Made by a program: the position numbers and the translations under genes. DNA of 46,386 nucleotides from Amphimedon queenslandica (Eukaryota > Porifera > Demospongiae > Haplosclerida > Niphatidae): positions 555,723-602,108 of the forward strand of contig NW_003546247.1 of the NCBI RefSeq assembly GCF_000090795.2, given 5' to 3'. This document shows, piece by piece, positions 10,377 through 21,349 of the stretch; position 1 is the stretch's first letter; the number at the start of each line of letters is the position of its first letter. Under the pieces are notes generated by a model. It did no database searches, had not been told where the DNA came from, and saw only the letters and a program-made list of their open reading frames with translations.

Positions 10377-11045
10377 TCAGAGTACACTTATGTCTGACTT
10401 TGTCTGAGAACCAATTCTCACACGGTTAAGAATTTCTGAATATACTGTGTCTCCTATTTGTCTCATATTCTGAGTTTGTTCTATTAGTTTGAATTCATCC
10501 CTCCAAAAGTGTGTTGAGCCTGGATTGTAGCCTCTGCCATCTTCTAATACAAATTTGTCCCTCACTGGTGGCAACTGAAATAAGTCACCTACTGCAATGA
10601 CATTCAATCCTCCAAAGAGCACCTCAGTGTCATTGGTTCCTTTAATTTCAGTTAGCCTCATGTAAATGAAGGACATTGTTAAGTATGAGACCATACTTAT
10701 CTCATCTATTATTATGGTGTTGACATATTTCCAGGTTTGTCTGTCTTCATTTATTCTCTCAGCTCCAAGCTTTTTGTAGGTAGTGGCGTTTCCATGCTCT
10801 ACAGGAAGATTAAAAGCCCGGTGAATGGTTAATCCACCAATATCAAAGGCTGCAACACCAGTTGGTTAATTAAAATGCAAGCATTTCCAGCACCAATATG
10901 AGCTCTTTCTAAATTCTTATTGATGACACTTATTACATGGCTTTTACCAGTTCCAGCACCACCTGTTATAAACATACAAAAAGGGCTGGGCATTGACTTT
11001 CTGGTCTTCATTTGAAAATCATATACTGCTCTTCAATACTTCAGG
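10377..11045 (-). pseudogene. Helitron 1 PIF1-type helicase, motifs I-III
   Basis: Read right to left. The Walker A motif GGAGTGKSH is at about 10937-10963. A +/- frame change near 10830-10850 follows; then the downstream frame carries GVAAFDIGGLTIHRAF (motif Ia region), IIIDEISMVS (motif II) and GDLFQLPPV (motif III, about 10563-10589), ending at SDISVL. PIF1-like helicases unwind DNA in 5'-3' direction, and in Helitrons are fused to the Rep nuclease. Motif I is intact but the frame is broken. The expected next part (NGAIGTV onward) is not downstream on this strand; it is on + at 14499. Confidence 0.85.
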
Positions 11046-12640
11046 ACCTTCTCATAAGGGACTCGCTCGTTTTTGCTATTCTTGCTTCAAAATCTGAATC
11101 TGAAAAGCAACACCTTGAGATAGAGGCTAGTGTCAATGCATCTTATATGTCACCAATATGTTCTATATTTTGACCGCATGAATTTGATGATCATTACTAT
11201 CATCAGCTAGTAATGCGGCTACACTATCGAGATATAACTCATTGTCATATTGGATCATGACCATCAACTTCGTTATTTTGTAAAGTTACGTTTGAAGTAC
11301 AAGGAGCGTAAACAGCATTGCCACATTGATTTAGTACATGAAATTGCTCAGTTGCTTTTTGTACTTCATCAGCAAAGGAGGAGTGTTGTTCTGTACTTAA
11401 TACTTGTAATTTATAATTGTTATAAATGATGCTTGAGCAGAGCCATGATTTCCAAGTAAGTCAAGAGTCTCGTTTCTCCTTGGGAGATAAAGAAATATTA
11501 ACTGATAATAGTAACTATCACCATGAGACTCTTGTGTTATTGTTGGTAATCTCAAGCATGCTTGCTTTCGTCTTCGATATATCTTTCATAGACCATTCTT
11601 CAGTTCATATCTAGGTTGGGCACAAGAGGTTGTTGGCTCAATTTTTATCAGCAACATTGTACCATACAGAAAAGTGTGCTAGACGTATAGTGGCAAATGG
11701 CTCTCCATCAGGATTAGATCGATATCTATCTAATAAACCAGATTTGAAGACATCATCATCTCCAGTACTCAGCTCTTAGCTCTCTATTTGCCTTACATAG
11801 TCTTCCTCTTTTGTCTGGTCTATTTGTATTTATGAATACATACAATTGACTAGAGCCTCTTAAATGTAAGCCAGTAGTACAAAATACTGCCTTTTGAGTA
11901 CCAAGAACACTCACTAATTTAGAGTGTTTCCTATTTTTAGAAGTTTTTGTCTCTGGCTACAATGTACTGGCAATTAATCTAACTTTTTTGCTATATGTTG
12001 TTTGATGTGTTCAGGCTCGTCTTTACATATACAATGGCACACATAATTGTTGCTGCTCCATAGACTTTTCCAACTACTTAAATGCATATGTTAGCTCTCC
12101 ATGCTTTCAGTAGGTCAGGATTGTGTGGATTTATCATCTCAACACCTACTTCACGTTTTAATATCTAGAAATTAGCCTTGTTTCCAATGTCAGCATTTCC
12201 TTTAAGACGAGTTGTGTCACTTGGCCTCTTTGGGTAATTAAAGCGGCAGCGATTACGTCCATTTCTTCTACAAGTTTGTGTATCATTATGCTTTTGTAAT
12301 CACAATACTAAATCTTTTAAATCTTCTTCTTTGCCATTTTTTGGTACATGACAACTAACATTTATCAATGAAACCCGGAGCTTTTCTTCTATTATGGGTT
12401 TTAGTTGAGTTTGACAGGTGAAACATTCTTATACCTTTTTGTTATTAATGCTAGTACTTAAAACTTGGTATGGTTGCATAACGGATTCTTCTGCATATCT
12501 GGATTGATTTTGGAGTCTGTGGCTACTCTGGAAGGTTCTCAATGGGTTCATCTGGTCTTCATCAAAGAAGCCACCTTAATATTTCTTTGCATGTTATGCT
12601 CATAAATATAATTTGCATCTCATTACATTTGTTAAAAATC
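11046..12640 (-). pseudogene. Helitron 1 Rep C-terminal part and Rep-helicase linker
   Basis: Read right to left and pieced from several frames. At 12100-12400 are CRFNYPKRPSDTTRLKGNAD and NPDLLKAWRANIC, the block before the catalytic tyrosines. Then comes YVCHCICKDEPEH, where Helitron Reps usually have a Y-x3-Y pair; the second tyrosine position here is cysteine. At 11640-11900 are LRGSSQLYVFINTNRPDKRG and SGLLDRYRSNPDGEPF, and at 11420-11600 YYYQLIFLYLPRRNETLDLL, all matching the linker between Rep and helicase in Helitron proteins. Numerous stops. The match is by family pattern, not by search. Confidence 0.7.
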
Positions 12641-12989
12641 ATGTGTTATTTTTTTAATAAAGCAAAAGGAACACCCAAGATTAAGGGATTAATCATTAGA
12701 AAGTCTTGCACTTAAGAAGCCTCAGCTTGTCTGCTTTACCTCTCCAATCCTTCATAACTGCTGTTACTTTTTACCGCTCCGACAACCCCTTGTAACCTTG
12801 CATTTATTGCCTCTTTTTTGAAGTGATAACAAAGAGAAAGATCCTGCAGGTAATATGTAGAGGAAATAGCCTTAAAATAAGAAACTCATGGAGTTAGAGG
12901 AAGAATAAGAGATCACATTGTAGTTTCAACCATTTGATATGCGTGTGTGGGCGGGGCTACACGTGACGTTTTGATGATGAAAACTTCCT

Positions 12990-13370
12990 TTCAAACTCAA
13001 CTGAAAGCGCTTTACCTTCTACTGTCTTAATATCTGGTGCATCTTCTACCCACCATAGACTATGTATATGACGTGAGCCTCTCTGTTGAAACTCAACTAT
13101 CCAAAAGTAGTCTTTTATTTTACTTCACCTATAGGCTTACTAGCACCATTTAATATATGATTCATTAAAGCTTGAAAGTTATGACAGAAATGATTTGCTA
13201 CTATGACTGGGTAGCTACTTAGTAACCTTCTACACTCTGTGGTACTTACTTCATCATCACTTAAATCAAGCAAATTCATATCACTTGCACTTAATGTGAT
13301 TAAGAAAGTAGGTGGACCTAGCGTTCTAAACATGGCAAACAAATCAAGCTTTGCTTGCTCAGGAACCACA
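12990..13370 (-). pseudogene. Helitron 1 Rep, Helitron_like_N domain with HUH motif
   Basis: Open frame 13115-13369 reads LFAMFRTLGPPTFLITLSAS, the start of the Helitron_like_N domain. A little further on (13000-13112) WIVEFQQRGSRHIHSLWW holds the HUH metal-binding motif as HIH. This nuclease nicks single-stranded DNA in rolling-circle-type transposition. The two pieces are separated by a frame change near 13115. Confidence 0.8.
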
Positions 13371-14472
13371 GATATTTTGCTTAAATGCGTTTCAATTATC
13401 TGAAAGCTTTTGGTTTTCCCTTAAATCTCTATTTAATAATTCACCAGCAGTGATACGCCCTGTGCTACCCAATGATGATGATGATGTCATTCGCATTGCG
13501 ATTGATACAGAATCACGTAATCTCATCTTTTCAAGTAAATTTGCTGACCATAGTAAATATGGAATCTTACTAGATCAGCGATTATCAGCATTAAGTAAAT
13601 GTGATTCTTGTCTGTAAAAGATAATGGTGGGTCTCTTGCTGTATGAAGACCATTTACTCAATTTGGAAAAAAATCATGGAAGTGCTATTTCATCTGCACT
13701 ATTATCTTCATATAAATTTATTAGCTGGCTGCTTACTTGAGGAAGCTAATGCACTTGATTATATGACCCATTTCTAATGAAGTCAATGGATTCTAAATTT
13801 GGTAGTGTATGATCTGTTTTGACTACTGAACATTAAAATTGGGGAGGCTCAATGCTAGTTTTTTGCTCAGGTTCATTATTACTGTAAGAACAGTCATTGC
13901 TATCTATAACAGATTCATTATTATTCACATCGCTATATAAAGTATTATCTTTTAGCCACCTGAGTGCATCAACAACCAATGGCTTCCTCACTACAATTAG
14001 GTTTCTAGTACTAGCAGATGAGCTTGATTGTGTAGTGTTAGCACAAGCACTGTTTGTACTGGTACTAGCTCTAGCACTCTCAGGCCCACTAATGGTACTG
14101 TCTGTTTTATCACCATGTGGAACAGAGACTGTAGCACGTGTGCTTTCTGGTGGCTTAACTAACACAACTCCATCACTTTTTAGTGGCCTAGGCAAAAAAT
14201 TATATACTTTCAACACATTTTCAGGAAAATTAATGGCTGGCCAGCCAATGCTTATTGATGCAATGGCAACACTATTAGCTCCTCAAGGCTTGTACTCTTG
14301 AAATTAGTATCTGTTCCTTTGTGTTCAAACAGGATAGTTCTGGTGGGATTTTATCGACATGCATAGGAGCACACGTTATGGTATAATGTAACATTATTTG
14401 TGAGGAAGGATTAGTAAATGGTCTAAAGGAATAATTGTGGGTTTCTCTTTGCCAAATAGAGCTAATGATCAA
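13371..14472 (-). pseudogene. Helitron 1 DUF6570 remainder and pre-Rep region
   Basis: Frame 14275-14472 carries DKIPPELSCLNTKEQILISR, the second half of the DUF6570 signature that should follow the + strand piece ending at 9724. Frame 13833-14216 continues with PLKSDGVVLVKPPES, a Ser/Thr-rich insert, and NLIVVRKPLVVDALRWLKDN, a block that precedes Rep in Helitrons. 13371-13830 is more decayed but still shows a KLSKWSSYSKRPTI-like stretch. An open + frame at 13351-13617 is antisense to this and is probably a shadow. Confidence 0.7.
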
Positions 14473-14485
14473 GGAGAAAAGGGAC

Positions 14486-14797
14486 TTACCGCAAAAAGTA
14501 TAAGTAAAATTTCATGACCCAAGTGTAAGTCTCGTGAGCCGTATCACAATTAATGATTCATCAGAGCAAGAAGCTGTCCCAATAGAACCAGTCACGGCAA
14601 AGCTCTATGGCAAGGAAGGAGTAACATTACAGCGTACGCAGTTACCATTACTCCCTTGCTGCGCAGCTACTATATATAAGGTTCAGTGTTTATCTCTTGA
14701 TGCTGCTGTAATCAATCTAGGTCCTAAAACCTTTGAAGATGGAATGGCATATGTTGCCTTAAGTAGTGTAAGAACACTGCGGGAGTTGCTCTACTAG
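14486..14797 (+). pseudogene. Helitron 1 PIF1-type helicase, C-terminal part
   Basis: From about 14504 the frame reads VKFHDPSVSLVSRITINDSS, then RTQLPLLPCCAATIYKVQCL and FEDGMAYVALSSVRTL. These are the final helicase motifs of Helitron/PIF1 proteins (usual forms: A.TIHK.QG and DGMAYVALSRV). It is on + while motifs I-III are on - at 10377-11045. Key residues have drifted, with TIYKVQC in place of TIHKsQG. Confidence 0.8.
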
Positions 14798-14799
14798 GA

Positions 14800-15020
14800 C
14801 TATTTGAAAAAAAATCATATCAACAGTAGGAAATGATGAAATGGATAGGGTAAGAAACCTTAGATTATAAATGATGATGTGTCTTCTGCGATAGTCAAGA
14901 GATTTTACTATAATACCAATAAAAACCACAAAAGTGTTGTCGTCTGTATTATAGTATAATATACAACTCGTGAATCTATTCATAATAAGGGAATGGATGG
15001 ATGGTGGGCCCAGAAGTAAG
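14800..15020. other. Spacer between the helicase end and the minisatellite
   Basis: AT-rich, no coding frame. Likely the 3' non-coding part of Helitron 1. Confidence 0.4.
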
Positions 15021-15198
15021 ATAATCATGCTCTTGGGAGTGATGATAAGATCAATATAATCATGCTCTTTGGAGTAATGATAACATCAATATAATCACGC
15101 TCTTCGGAGTGATGATAAGATTAATAATAATCACACTCTTCGGAGTGATGATAAGATCAATATCTTCAAGCTCTTCGCAGTGATGATAAAATTAATAA
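15021..15198. repeat. Minisatellite, five units of 35-38 bp with a hairpin in each
   Basis: Units begin at 15021, 15056, 15091, 15126 and about 15161. The core is CACTCTTCGGAGTGATGATA, in which CACTC and GAGTG pair around a TTCG loop; other units have imperfect versions. Short hairpin-containing tandem repeats near an end are known for Helentron/Helitron-derived elements, so this may mark the 3' end of Helitron 1. Confidence 0.85.
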
Positions 15199-15238
15199 TA
15201 TTGTATGATAATATCTTTGTTTGTCTACATTTGTGTTA

Positions 15239-15432
15239 TGTTTTAGCATATGAGTATATGTATTGCAGCTAGCTGCAATAGAAAAGCAGTCATGCTGCTT
15301 GCCATTCAGCGCTCACATTTACCTTAAGTTGACTTGACACCCAAACACTAATCAATTATAAAACACTGCATGCAATATATATTAAGAGATATCATGAATA
15401 TGCATGAGATGTGATGTCATGAGTTCAATACA
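15239..15432 (-). repeat. LTR (3' LTR in element orientation)
   Basis: 194 bp; begins TGTTTTAGCATATGAG and ends GAGTTCAATACA on +. Matches 16245-16430 throughout, with scattered substitutions and short indels. Next to the purine tract at about 15433-15445. Confidence 0.7.
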
Positions 15433-16244
15433 GTAACCCCCCTGCAGATCAATAGAAATGAAGCAAAACTTGAACAGATCACAAGAATAGAAGCTATTGA
15501 GAGCAGCATAGTTGAGTGAGATTAAGTAGAGAGACTAGATGCGGTACTGGTAGAAGAATAACGACTTGTAGCGAGACTTGGATTGTTCCTACTATGATGT
15601 GTAGAATCAAGTGCCATAGAGACGGAAATGAAAGAGGCGTCACACAATGAATGCGAGAGTCTGGAGGTCATATAGCTAATAAGGAATTGTAACCTGAAGA
15701 GGTGTGTGAATTGTGCTGCTCCAGTCTGAATGTTAGAATAACTGAGGGAGGTGATGTGACCACAGGAAATGCCTTGTTAACGCAAGGTAGAGGTTGAAAG
15801 GCAACAACAAGTGTGATGTCCACAAGGTCCAATAAATACAATGGTCGAGAGAAGACGAGAGTGAGACCATGATTATGAGTAAGAGGTAGAGTGTGGTGGT
15901 ACAGCTCTTTGTAGTTACAAGACACATGCTGCAGAGTGTTTCACGACTTATCGGAGCCGATCGTCAGTGGGTCCGTGGGCTAAGAGATCGAGAGGCAGAA
16001 GAGTGAGCCAAGCCAATAGTGAGGCCGACAGGAGAGAGAAAGAGTGATGTCGTAGCCGAGTTGCTATCCTTCTGACAGTGAATCGCCACAGTAGGATGAG
16101 AGCTGTGATAGAATGAGAATGGTGGAGAGTGTGGACTAGCTTGAGTAGAGATCTTAGACACTACAAGAGTAGCCAGCATACGTCCTGTGGTTGCTGCATA
16201 GTTTAACCCCGAGCAGTGAGTCGACAGGGCCGCCTAGGTCACCA

Positions 16245-16430
16245 ATTTAGCATATGAGTATATGTTTTCTAGCTAGTAATAGAGAAGCAGATATGTTGCT
16301 TGCCATAGAGCACACATTGACCTCGAGTTGACTTGACACCCAAGCACTGATCGATTATAAAATTGGCATGCAATGTATATTAAGAGATATCATGAATATG
16401 CATGAGATGTGATGTCATGAGTTCACTACA
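16245..16430 (-). repeat. LTR (5' LTR in element orientation)
   Basis: About 186 bp, ends GAGTTCACTACA on +. Next to the inferred primer-binding site at 16230-16246. Confidence 0.7.
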
Positions 16431-16569
16431 ATGTGTTGTCTAAATGAGCATGTACAAAAATAATCATAAATAAGGGTTAAAATAAGAATAGTAAGTAATT
16501 GTTATGATGCTAGGAATAATATATACATGTGAGAGATAAGCATACGGTGGTGAAAACAATCTCAAGAAT

Positions 16570-17430
16570 TTTACACTTATGCGCTTGTTAAGATTCATAT
16601 CAAATTCAGTAGCATCGGAGGAATCTACTAATCCCCCAAACCGAACATCGCCATTATTGCATCCTAAGATATCACCTAGAATCTGCTTAATTGTAGAAAT
16701 TCAAGCCATCATTGATCTGAGCTGTCTATTTATACTATTATGTTTATGAATTTCGCATAAATTGTGGATAGAAGAAGGAAAAACTGAATGGAATGGTTCA
16801 AACATTGTACCTTCTCCATCAGTTCCATAAAGTGTAAACTTTTTTGGTCTGGTTTCATTTCCATGAGCTGACTAGGGAAGTAATGGTAAGGTCAAACCTT
16901 TCCATTTCCATGAATCAAAAGTGGTCCTATTAATGATAGATGCTCTTTCTTTTTCGGAACTTTTAAAAGCTTGTGCTGATGCATGTGTAAGAGTTACAAA
17001 AAAGTCTTTTAGTTGAAAGGTAGGATTGTTTCCTAATACACTGTTGATAGCTCTTCGAAAAATGTGGTAATATCATTGAATTGTTGTTGGAGACCAACCA
17101 CAGACATAGCAGAATTATCATCCACGCCAACATTACGAACAAAGTCAGATTCACTACTGTAGTTCAGTTATAAAAAATCATAAACTAAATCCTTCCTACA
17201 ATTTCTGGTCAATCTGGATGTACATCGTTGTTATCGTTTAGCATTGTATACTTGAATTCGTTAGACAAACTTCCCTTGAACATTGAACACTCCAGCAGTT
17301 TCTCAGCTATATTGTTTGGACACATAGTGTCAACGTTCTCTTTCACATTATCTAATGTACTTTTTTAGGGTACAAAAATACGGCCTTTTGTTTTTCTTCG
17401 AGTAACCCATTAGACAGAAGGGCTGTTAGG
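16570..17430 (-). pseudogene. Decayed coding region of unknown family
   Basis: Read right to left, protein-like pieces succeed each other in changing frames: ENVDTMCPNNIAEKLLECSM, then ESDFVRNVGVDDNSAMSVVG with LQQQFNDITTFFEEL, then KDFFVTLTHASAQAF, KSSEKERASIINRTTFDSWK, LYGTDGEGTMFEPFHSVFPS and GDILGCNNGDVRFGGLVDSS. This consistency along one strand suggests one gene with several frameshifts. I do not recognise the family. Confidence 0.4.
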
Positions 17431-17439
17431 ACCACTTCA

Positions 17440-18690
17440 CCACAAAAAGAAATGAATTACTGTGACAGGTAGTCATACTTTATTGCACTCTAAAATTTAA
17501 AAAATTCTACAAGTAATGTACTATAGATTTGTCCTATATACTCTTGGTATGAACACATACAATGTTGTGCATAAAACAAAGTCTGTCTGATTACTACGCA
17601 AGTTCGTTTCAATTATTATTACCATCTTCATTAGTCTTTTGAGCTCCACAAACTACTGCAGAGGGAGATCTTTTTGTTTTGAACTTTCAAGTTGGCTTTC
17701 CCTAATGACACCATGCTCCCATTTCATCTGCTGTCAAGTCTTCAACATTGCCCAACCTGCCAGTGACAACAACAAATGTAGCAGCATTTTTAACAGCTAC
17801 TTGCTTTTTACAACAGACATTTTTATCGCCTCGTTTAAGATTCACAAAAGATCTAGTGCTTCAACACTTGTTAACGGTTTGTCAATTCTGAGGCCATTAT
17901 ACTGCTCAAAATTTCAATCATGAATAATTCCATCAAGTCTGTTTCCTTACCACATTCAGTGTCTCGTGTAATTTTTTACCTCCACACACTTTAATTGGCC
18001 TTCAGAAGAGTCCATATCCATGATTATAGGTTTCTAACTTGTGACCCAATATGACAAAACCAGGCTATCTCCCCAGTTAATAATTTTTTGTGGTAAGAGC
18101 CTATACCTCAAAATGACAATTCCTGCAACGTTCATATCATCACATGAACATGTTACATAAACAAAATCATTTCATTATACCAAAATTGGGGGTAGCAAAG
18201 CCTTTTTTTGCTGATTTATGAGCCATTCGACATTTTTCCTAATTGTGCATGCATGGAGAATGTTACAAGGAGAAACCACAGAATAAAAACAGAAGGCTTT
18301 AATGTGACAAAGGTAACGATTGAGTTTCTATAGCACCTATTCAAAGTATAAGAAAGACAAAGAAGACTATTTTGAAAATTATGGCTACATAAAAAGACAT
18401 TGATTACTTATAATATAAGAAATTGGTCCATGAGACAGTGACTTCGTTGCTTCAATTTTTGGACACTACTTTTGTGATGAAACTAGTGATAAGCTTATTC
18501 ATAACATAGTTTGTTTACATACCAACTGTCAGTAGCGGTTAGCTATCACAATAATGACATTCCATCACCTATATAAAAGCACAATATTATTATTGTTATA
18601 CATTGTTGTTTAGATGATAGAAACAGAATATAAAGTAGAGAAAGACAAATAAGCTTGTTATGATAATAATCAAGACTTACTTGATCCTAA
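17440..18690. other. No recognisable gene
   Basis: Short frames only (for example 17639-17923 on +), without known motifs. A short open stretch from ATG 18692 follows (AVELAHLDLESTTPDALPTT) and could be an upstream exon of the gene at 19090. Confidence 0.4.
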
Positions 18691-19089
18691 GATGGCTGTG
18701 GAGCTAGCACACCTTGATTTAGAATCGACGACGCCTGATGCTCTACCCACTACAGCTACTCCCTCCTGTGATGAAATGAGGAAGGAAGACCAACTAGGGC
18801 AAAACAATTATGGATGTACTTTCAACATTGATGTGGTTGCTTAGACAATTGCCATGCACTTTTCAGTCACTTCTACATAAGAACATAAAGATGTGACATA
18901 CAGGCCATGGCAAACCCTGTTCATGAGATCACTATTATGAGTCAAATAATAACAACATCTACCGCGTGGGGGGATTTTTGACTGGCAACCATAGGAGACA
19001 GAAGGAACCAATTTTTTACATTCATGCATGAAAGACATAAGGTTTGTACCTATGAGTGACACAACAAAAACTTAATGATAATTTTAAAC

Positions 19090-20800
19090 TAGATAGGCAG
19101 AGTAACATTTTTGAAGCTACATGGAAGTGGCAAAAGCAGGTTTCAGAATATCATTAAAAACTTTAGAATGAATGGATTAACACGAAGGTATGAGATTTAC
19201 AAATCACTATTTATGTACATTAATATTATTATTTGACTTCACAGACATGCTAGAATAACTAGAAACCATGCTTTGACATATGATGATATTCATAAAAATT
19301 ACACTGAAGTGCATAAAATAAGTCGTTTTGGAAGAATACCTGAAATGAAAAGTTATGAAAACAATAAGTTCTTACCATGCAGTACATCTAAAAGGCAGGT
19401 ATACTTAGATTATGCAGAATCATGTGAAGGTTTTTATGTCAAAGCATTTGTTGAAACAACATTCAACATGTTGTGGCGATGCTACCTGTCGTATATTTAA
19501 CAAATGAAGCCTTTGTCTGACTTGTGTCTCACTTGTAAAGAGATAAGTGGACTGATCATAAGAAGTGCTAACATGCAATCAGATGAAATGACAACTGATG
19601 TAAGCTGTACTGTAATAATACTATTATTTATCATTTTGAGGCAAAGCAAAAGGCACTAGATTACAGAAGTCTTGTTAATGAAGAAAGGGAGTTCTATAAG
19701 GATATATTAAGAGGCACATTGTTTTGAAAGCGCTGTATACTGATGCAGCAAACAATTACATTCTCCCACTAACAAGGCCACTTGCCATGTTAAATTTTGT
19801 AGCACATAGCTTTGATTATGCTCAACAGGTAATGTCTTATGATAGTGCTACCTTAATTACTTTTTTAGGTTCACTGTCCAAGTCCACTATAAGCAGGTCA
19901 AATTTATTTTCTTACTCCCAGAAAATGTGGCATATTTGGGGTGTGCTGTGAAGCTATTCCTCTTGAAGTTAATTTCTGAATCAAGGTATCATTCGACACT
20001 GGTAAAGGCGCAAATCCTGTCGTAAGCATGGTACATTTTTATTTGAAGAATCATGGCCTTAACTCATTTAGTATCCAATTCAATGCTGACAACTGCTTAG
20101 GGCCGAATAAAAATAATACAGTTATTCAAGTAAGTATAATGCATGCACAATAATGATATTTTTGATGTAATTCGATAGTTATTTGAGTACCTGTTATGGA
20201 GAGAAATAAAAATGATAACAGTCATTCAAGTAAGTATAATACATGCACAATTATAAATGTAATTATTTATTTTAGTACCTCTTATGGAGAGTCACGACAG
20301 GACTCAATGCATCCATTTCAATATCCTTTCTGCCAGTTGGACACACAAAATTTACTCCAGATGGTGCTTTAGACTTTTAAAGCAAAAATTTTGTAAAGCA
20401 GAGTTGGACTCATTGCATGTCTTTAAGTTGTAGAACTTTCATCTGCTGTTAACAAAGCCCTACCAGTAGGATGTAAAAATGGTGAACTCACTGTAGAAAC
20501 ATTTGACTGTTCAAGTTACTTTGCTACTTTATTTAAGAAAATATGAGACATCAAAGGCTTTCAACACTTTGTTGTAACTGCGACCTCTCCTGGTTTAGTT
20601 GCAGCCCCACAAGTTGTAGATGGCCCTGTCTGACAATTCAATTTGCTCAGAAAGGAAGCTCAAAAAATGGAACATGAACTACGTAATGTCTTACCACCAA
20701 AAAGTATGTCAAGTGAAAGGAAATGGTACCTTTACAAAAAGATATGATCATTTTCAGATACAAATGTTACGATGTAACCAGCCTACTTCCTGATTGACCT
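19090..20800 (+). pseudogene. Transposase-like family protein (possibly DUF7869 type), intron-containing, decayed
   Basis: Pieces in order: NIIKNFRMNGLTRR with a gtatga donor (about 19140-19188); LTYDDIHKNYTEVHKISRFG and FLPCSTSKRQVYLDYAESCE (19273-19500); MKPLSDLCLTCKEISGLIIR (from 19504); SFDYAQQV; GQIYFLTPRKCGIFGVCCEA; FDTGKGANPVVSMVHFYLKN; FNADNCLGPNKNNTVIQ, a gtaagt...ttttag intron, then YLLWRVTTGL; VGHTKFTPDG; and SSERKWYLYKKI near 20710. I recognise this order from a repetitive family common in cnidarian, fish and sponge genomes; the name DUF7869 is from memory and uncertain. The ADNC aspartate suggests a nuclease fold (inference). Several stops and frameshifts. Confidence 0.65.
20106..20303 (+). 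repeat. Tandem duplication of an exon end, intron and next exon start
   Basis: The 99-base unit AATAAAAAT...GTTATTCAA/gtaagt...tag/TACCTNTTATGGAG occurs twice (20106-20204 and 20205-20303). Both copies keep the donor gtaagtataat and an acceptor followed by TACCTSTTATGG. Only the second acceptor is followed by the family sequence RVTTGL. Confidence 0.75.
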
Positions 20801-21019
20801 CAACTGGTGGGATCCTCTTGACAATCAACACCAGGTGTAATTGATCCACCTGACCTCGCAAAGGAGATCAAAGTACCACATTCTCCAAAGGTAATCTTTA
20901 GAACCACCAGTAACACAAAGAAAATATGGTAAATGTGGTTCATTTGGTCATTGTAGAATAACTTGTCCATGCATTCAGTACATGAATAACAGAAATGAGT
21001 TTGTATAATGTTCATACTA

Positions 21020-21230
21020 TTGATTCCCTTCAACAGGAGAGGAACTAGTTTGTCAACAACAAACAGACAATTGATCCCCTGTAAAGGGAGTGAAACTAGT
21101 TTAAATTTTGAAATATTCAAACTATTGATCACATAAAGGAGAAGAACTAGCTTGAAACGCTAAATCATACAAACTATAGATCCCCTTTCTTTAAAACAAA
21201 GGTGTGGAACTAGTACGTGTGTGAGACATC
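21020..21230. repeat. Tandem repeat, four units of 51-54 bp
   Basis: Units begin TTGATTCCCTT (21020), TTGATCCCCTG (21071), TTGATCACATA (21125) and TAGATCCCCTT (21177). Each has a GGAACTAGTTT-like core. Unit length and content vary; no coding role seen. Confidence 0.75.
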
Positions 21231-21349
21231 AATATAAACACAATCATTTTTGTTTTAAATTTACTAACTCAAAAAAGAAGGCCGGCAGGAGAGAACTCTA
21301 GTCACGAAGTTATCATGCAGGTGATTTGCATTGATCTTTCGAGGTGAGA

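Larger units (their letters stand above)
8580..15198 (+). mobile_element. Helitron 1, rearranged by an internal inversion
   Basis: The parts, in window order, are: N-terminal region and first part of DUF6570 on + (8580-9724); helicase motifs I-III, then linker, Rep and the rest of DUF6570 on - (10377-14472, read right to left); helicase C-terminus on + (14499-14797); minisatellite (15021-15198). Flipping 9725-14485 restores the order of an animal Helitron. Many stops and frameshifts make it inactive. Exact 5' and 3' ends were not located. Confidence 0.7.
15239..16430 (-). mobile_element. Small non-coding LTR retroelement (TRIM/LARD-like)
   Basis: Two direct repeats of about 190 bp bracket 0.8 kb without gag or pol. 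On the - strand each repeat starts TGTA(G/T)TGAACTCATGAC. After the right-hand repeat comes TTGGTGACCTAGGCGGCC, which looks like a tRNA primer-binding site. Just before the left-hand repeat comes the purine tract GCAGGGGGG. These give a - orientation. Possible flanking duplication TGTGTT at 15232-15237 and 16432-16437. The LTRs differ at many sites, so the insertion is old. Confidence 0.7.

Noticed and set aside
11426..11614. + strand frame of 62 codons
   Set aside because: The - strand here encodes the Helitron linker motif (LYLPRRNE), so the + frame is antisense.
12940..12975. GGGCGGGGCTACACGTGACG as a promoter
   Set aside because: It lies between decayed Helitron pieces with no gene start nearby; a GC-box-like word alone is not evidence.
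13351..13617. + strand frame with DDDDVIRIAIDTESRNLIFS, protein-like
   Set aside because: It overlaps the Helitron 1 coding strand in antisense, has no motif or splice support, and is most likely a shadow.
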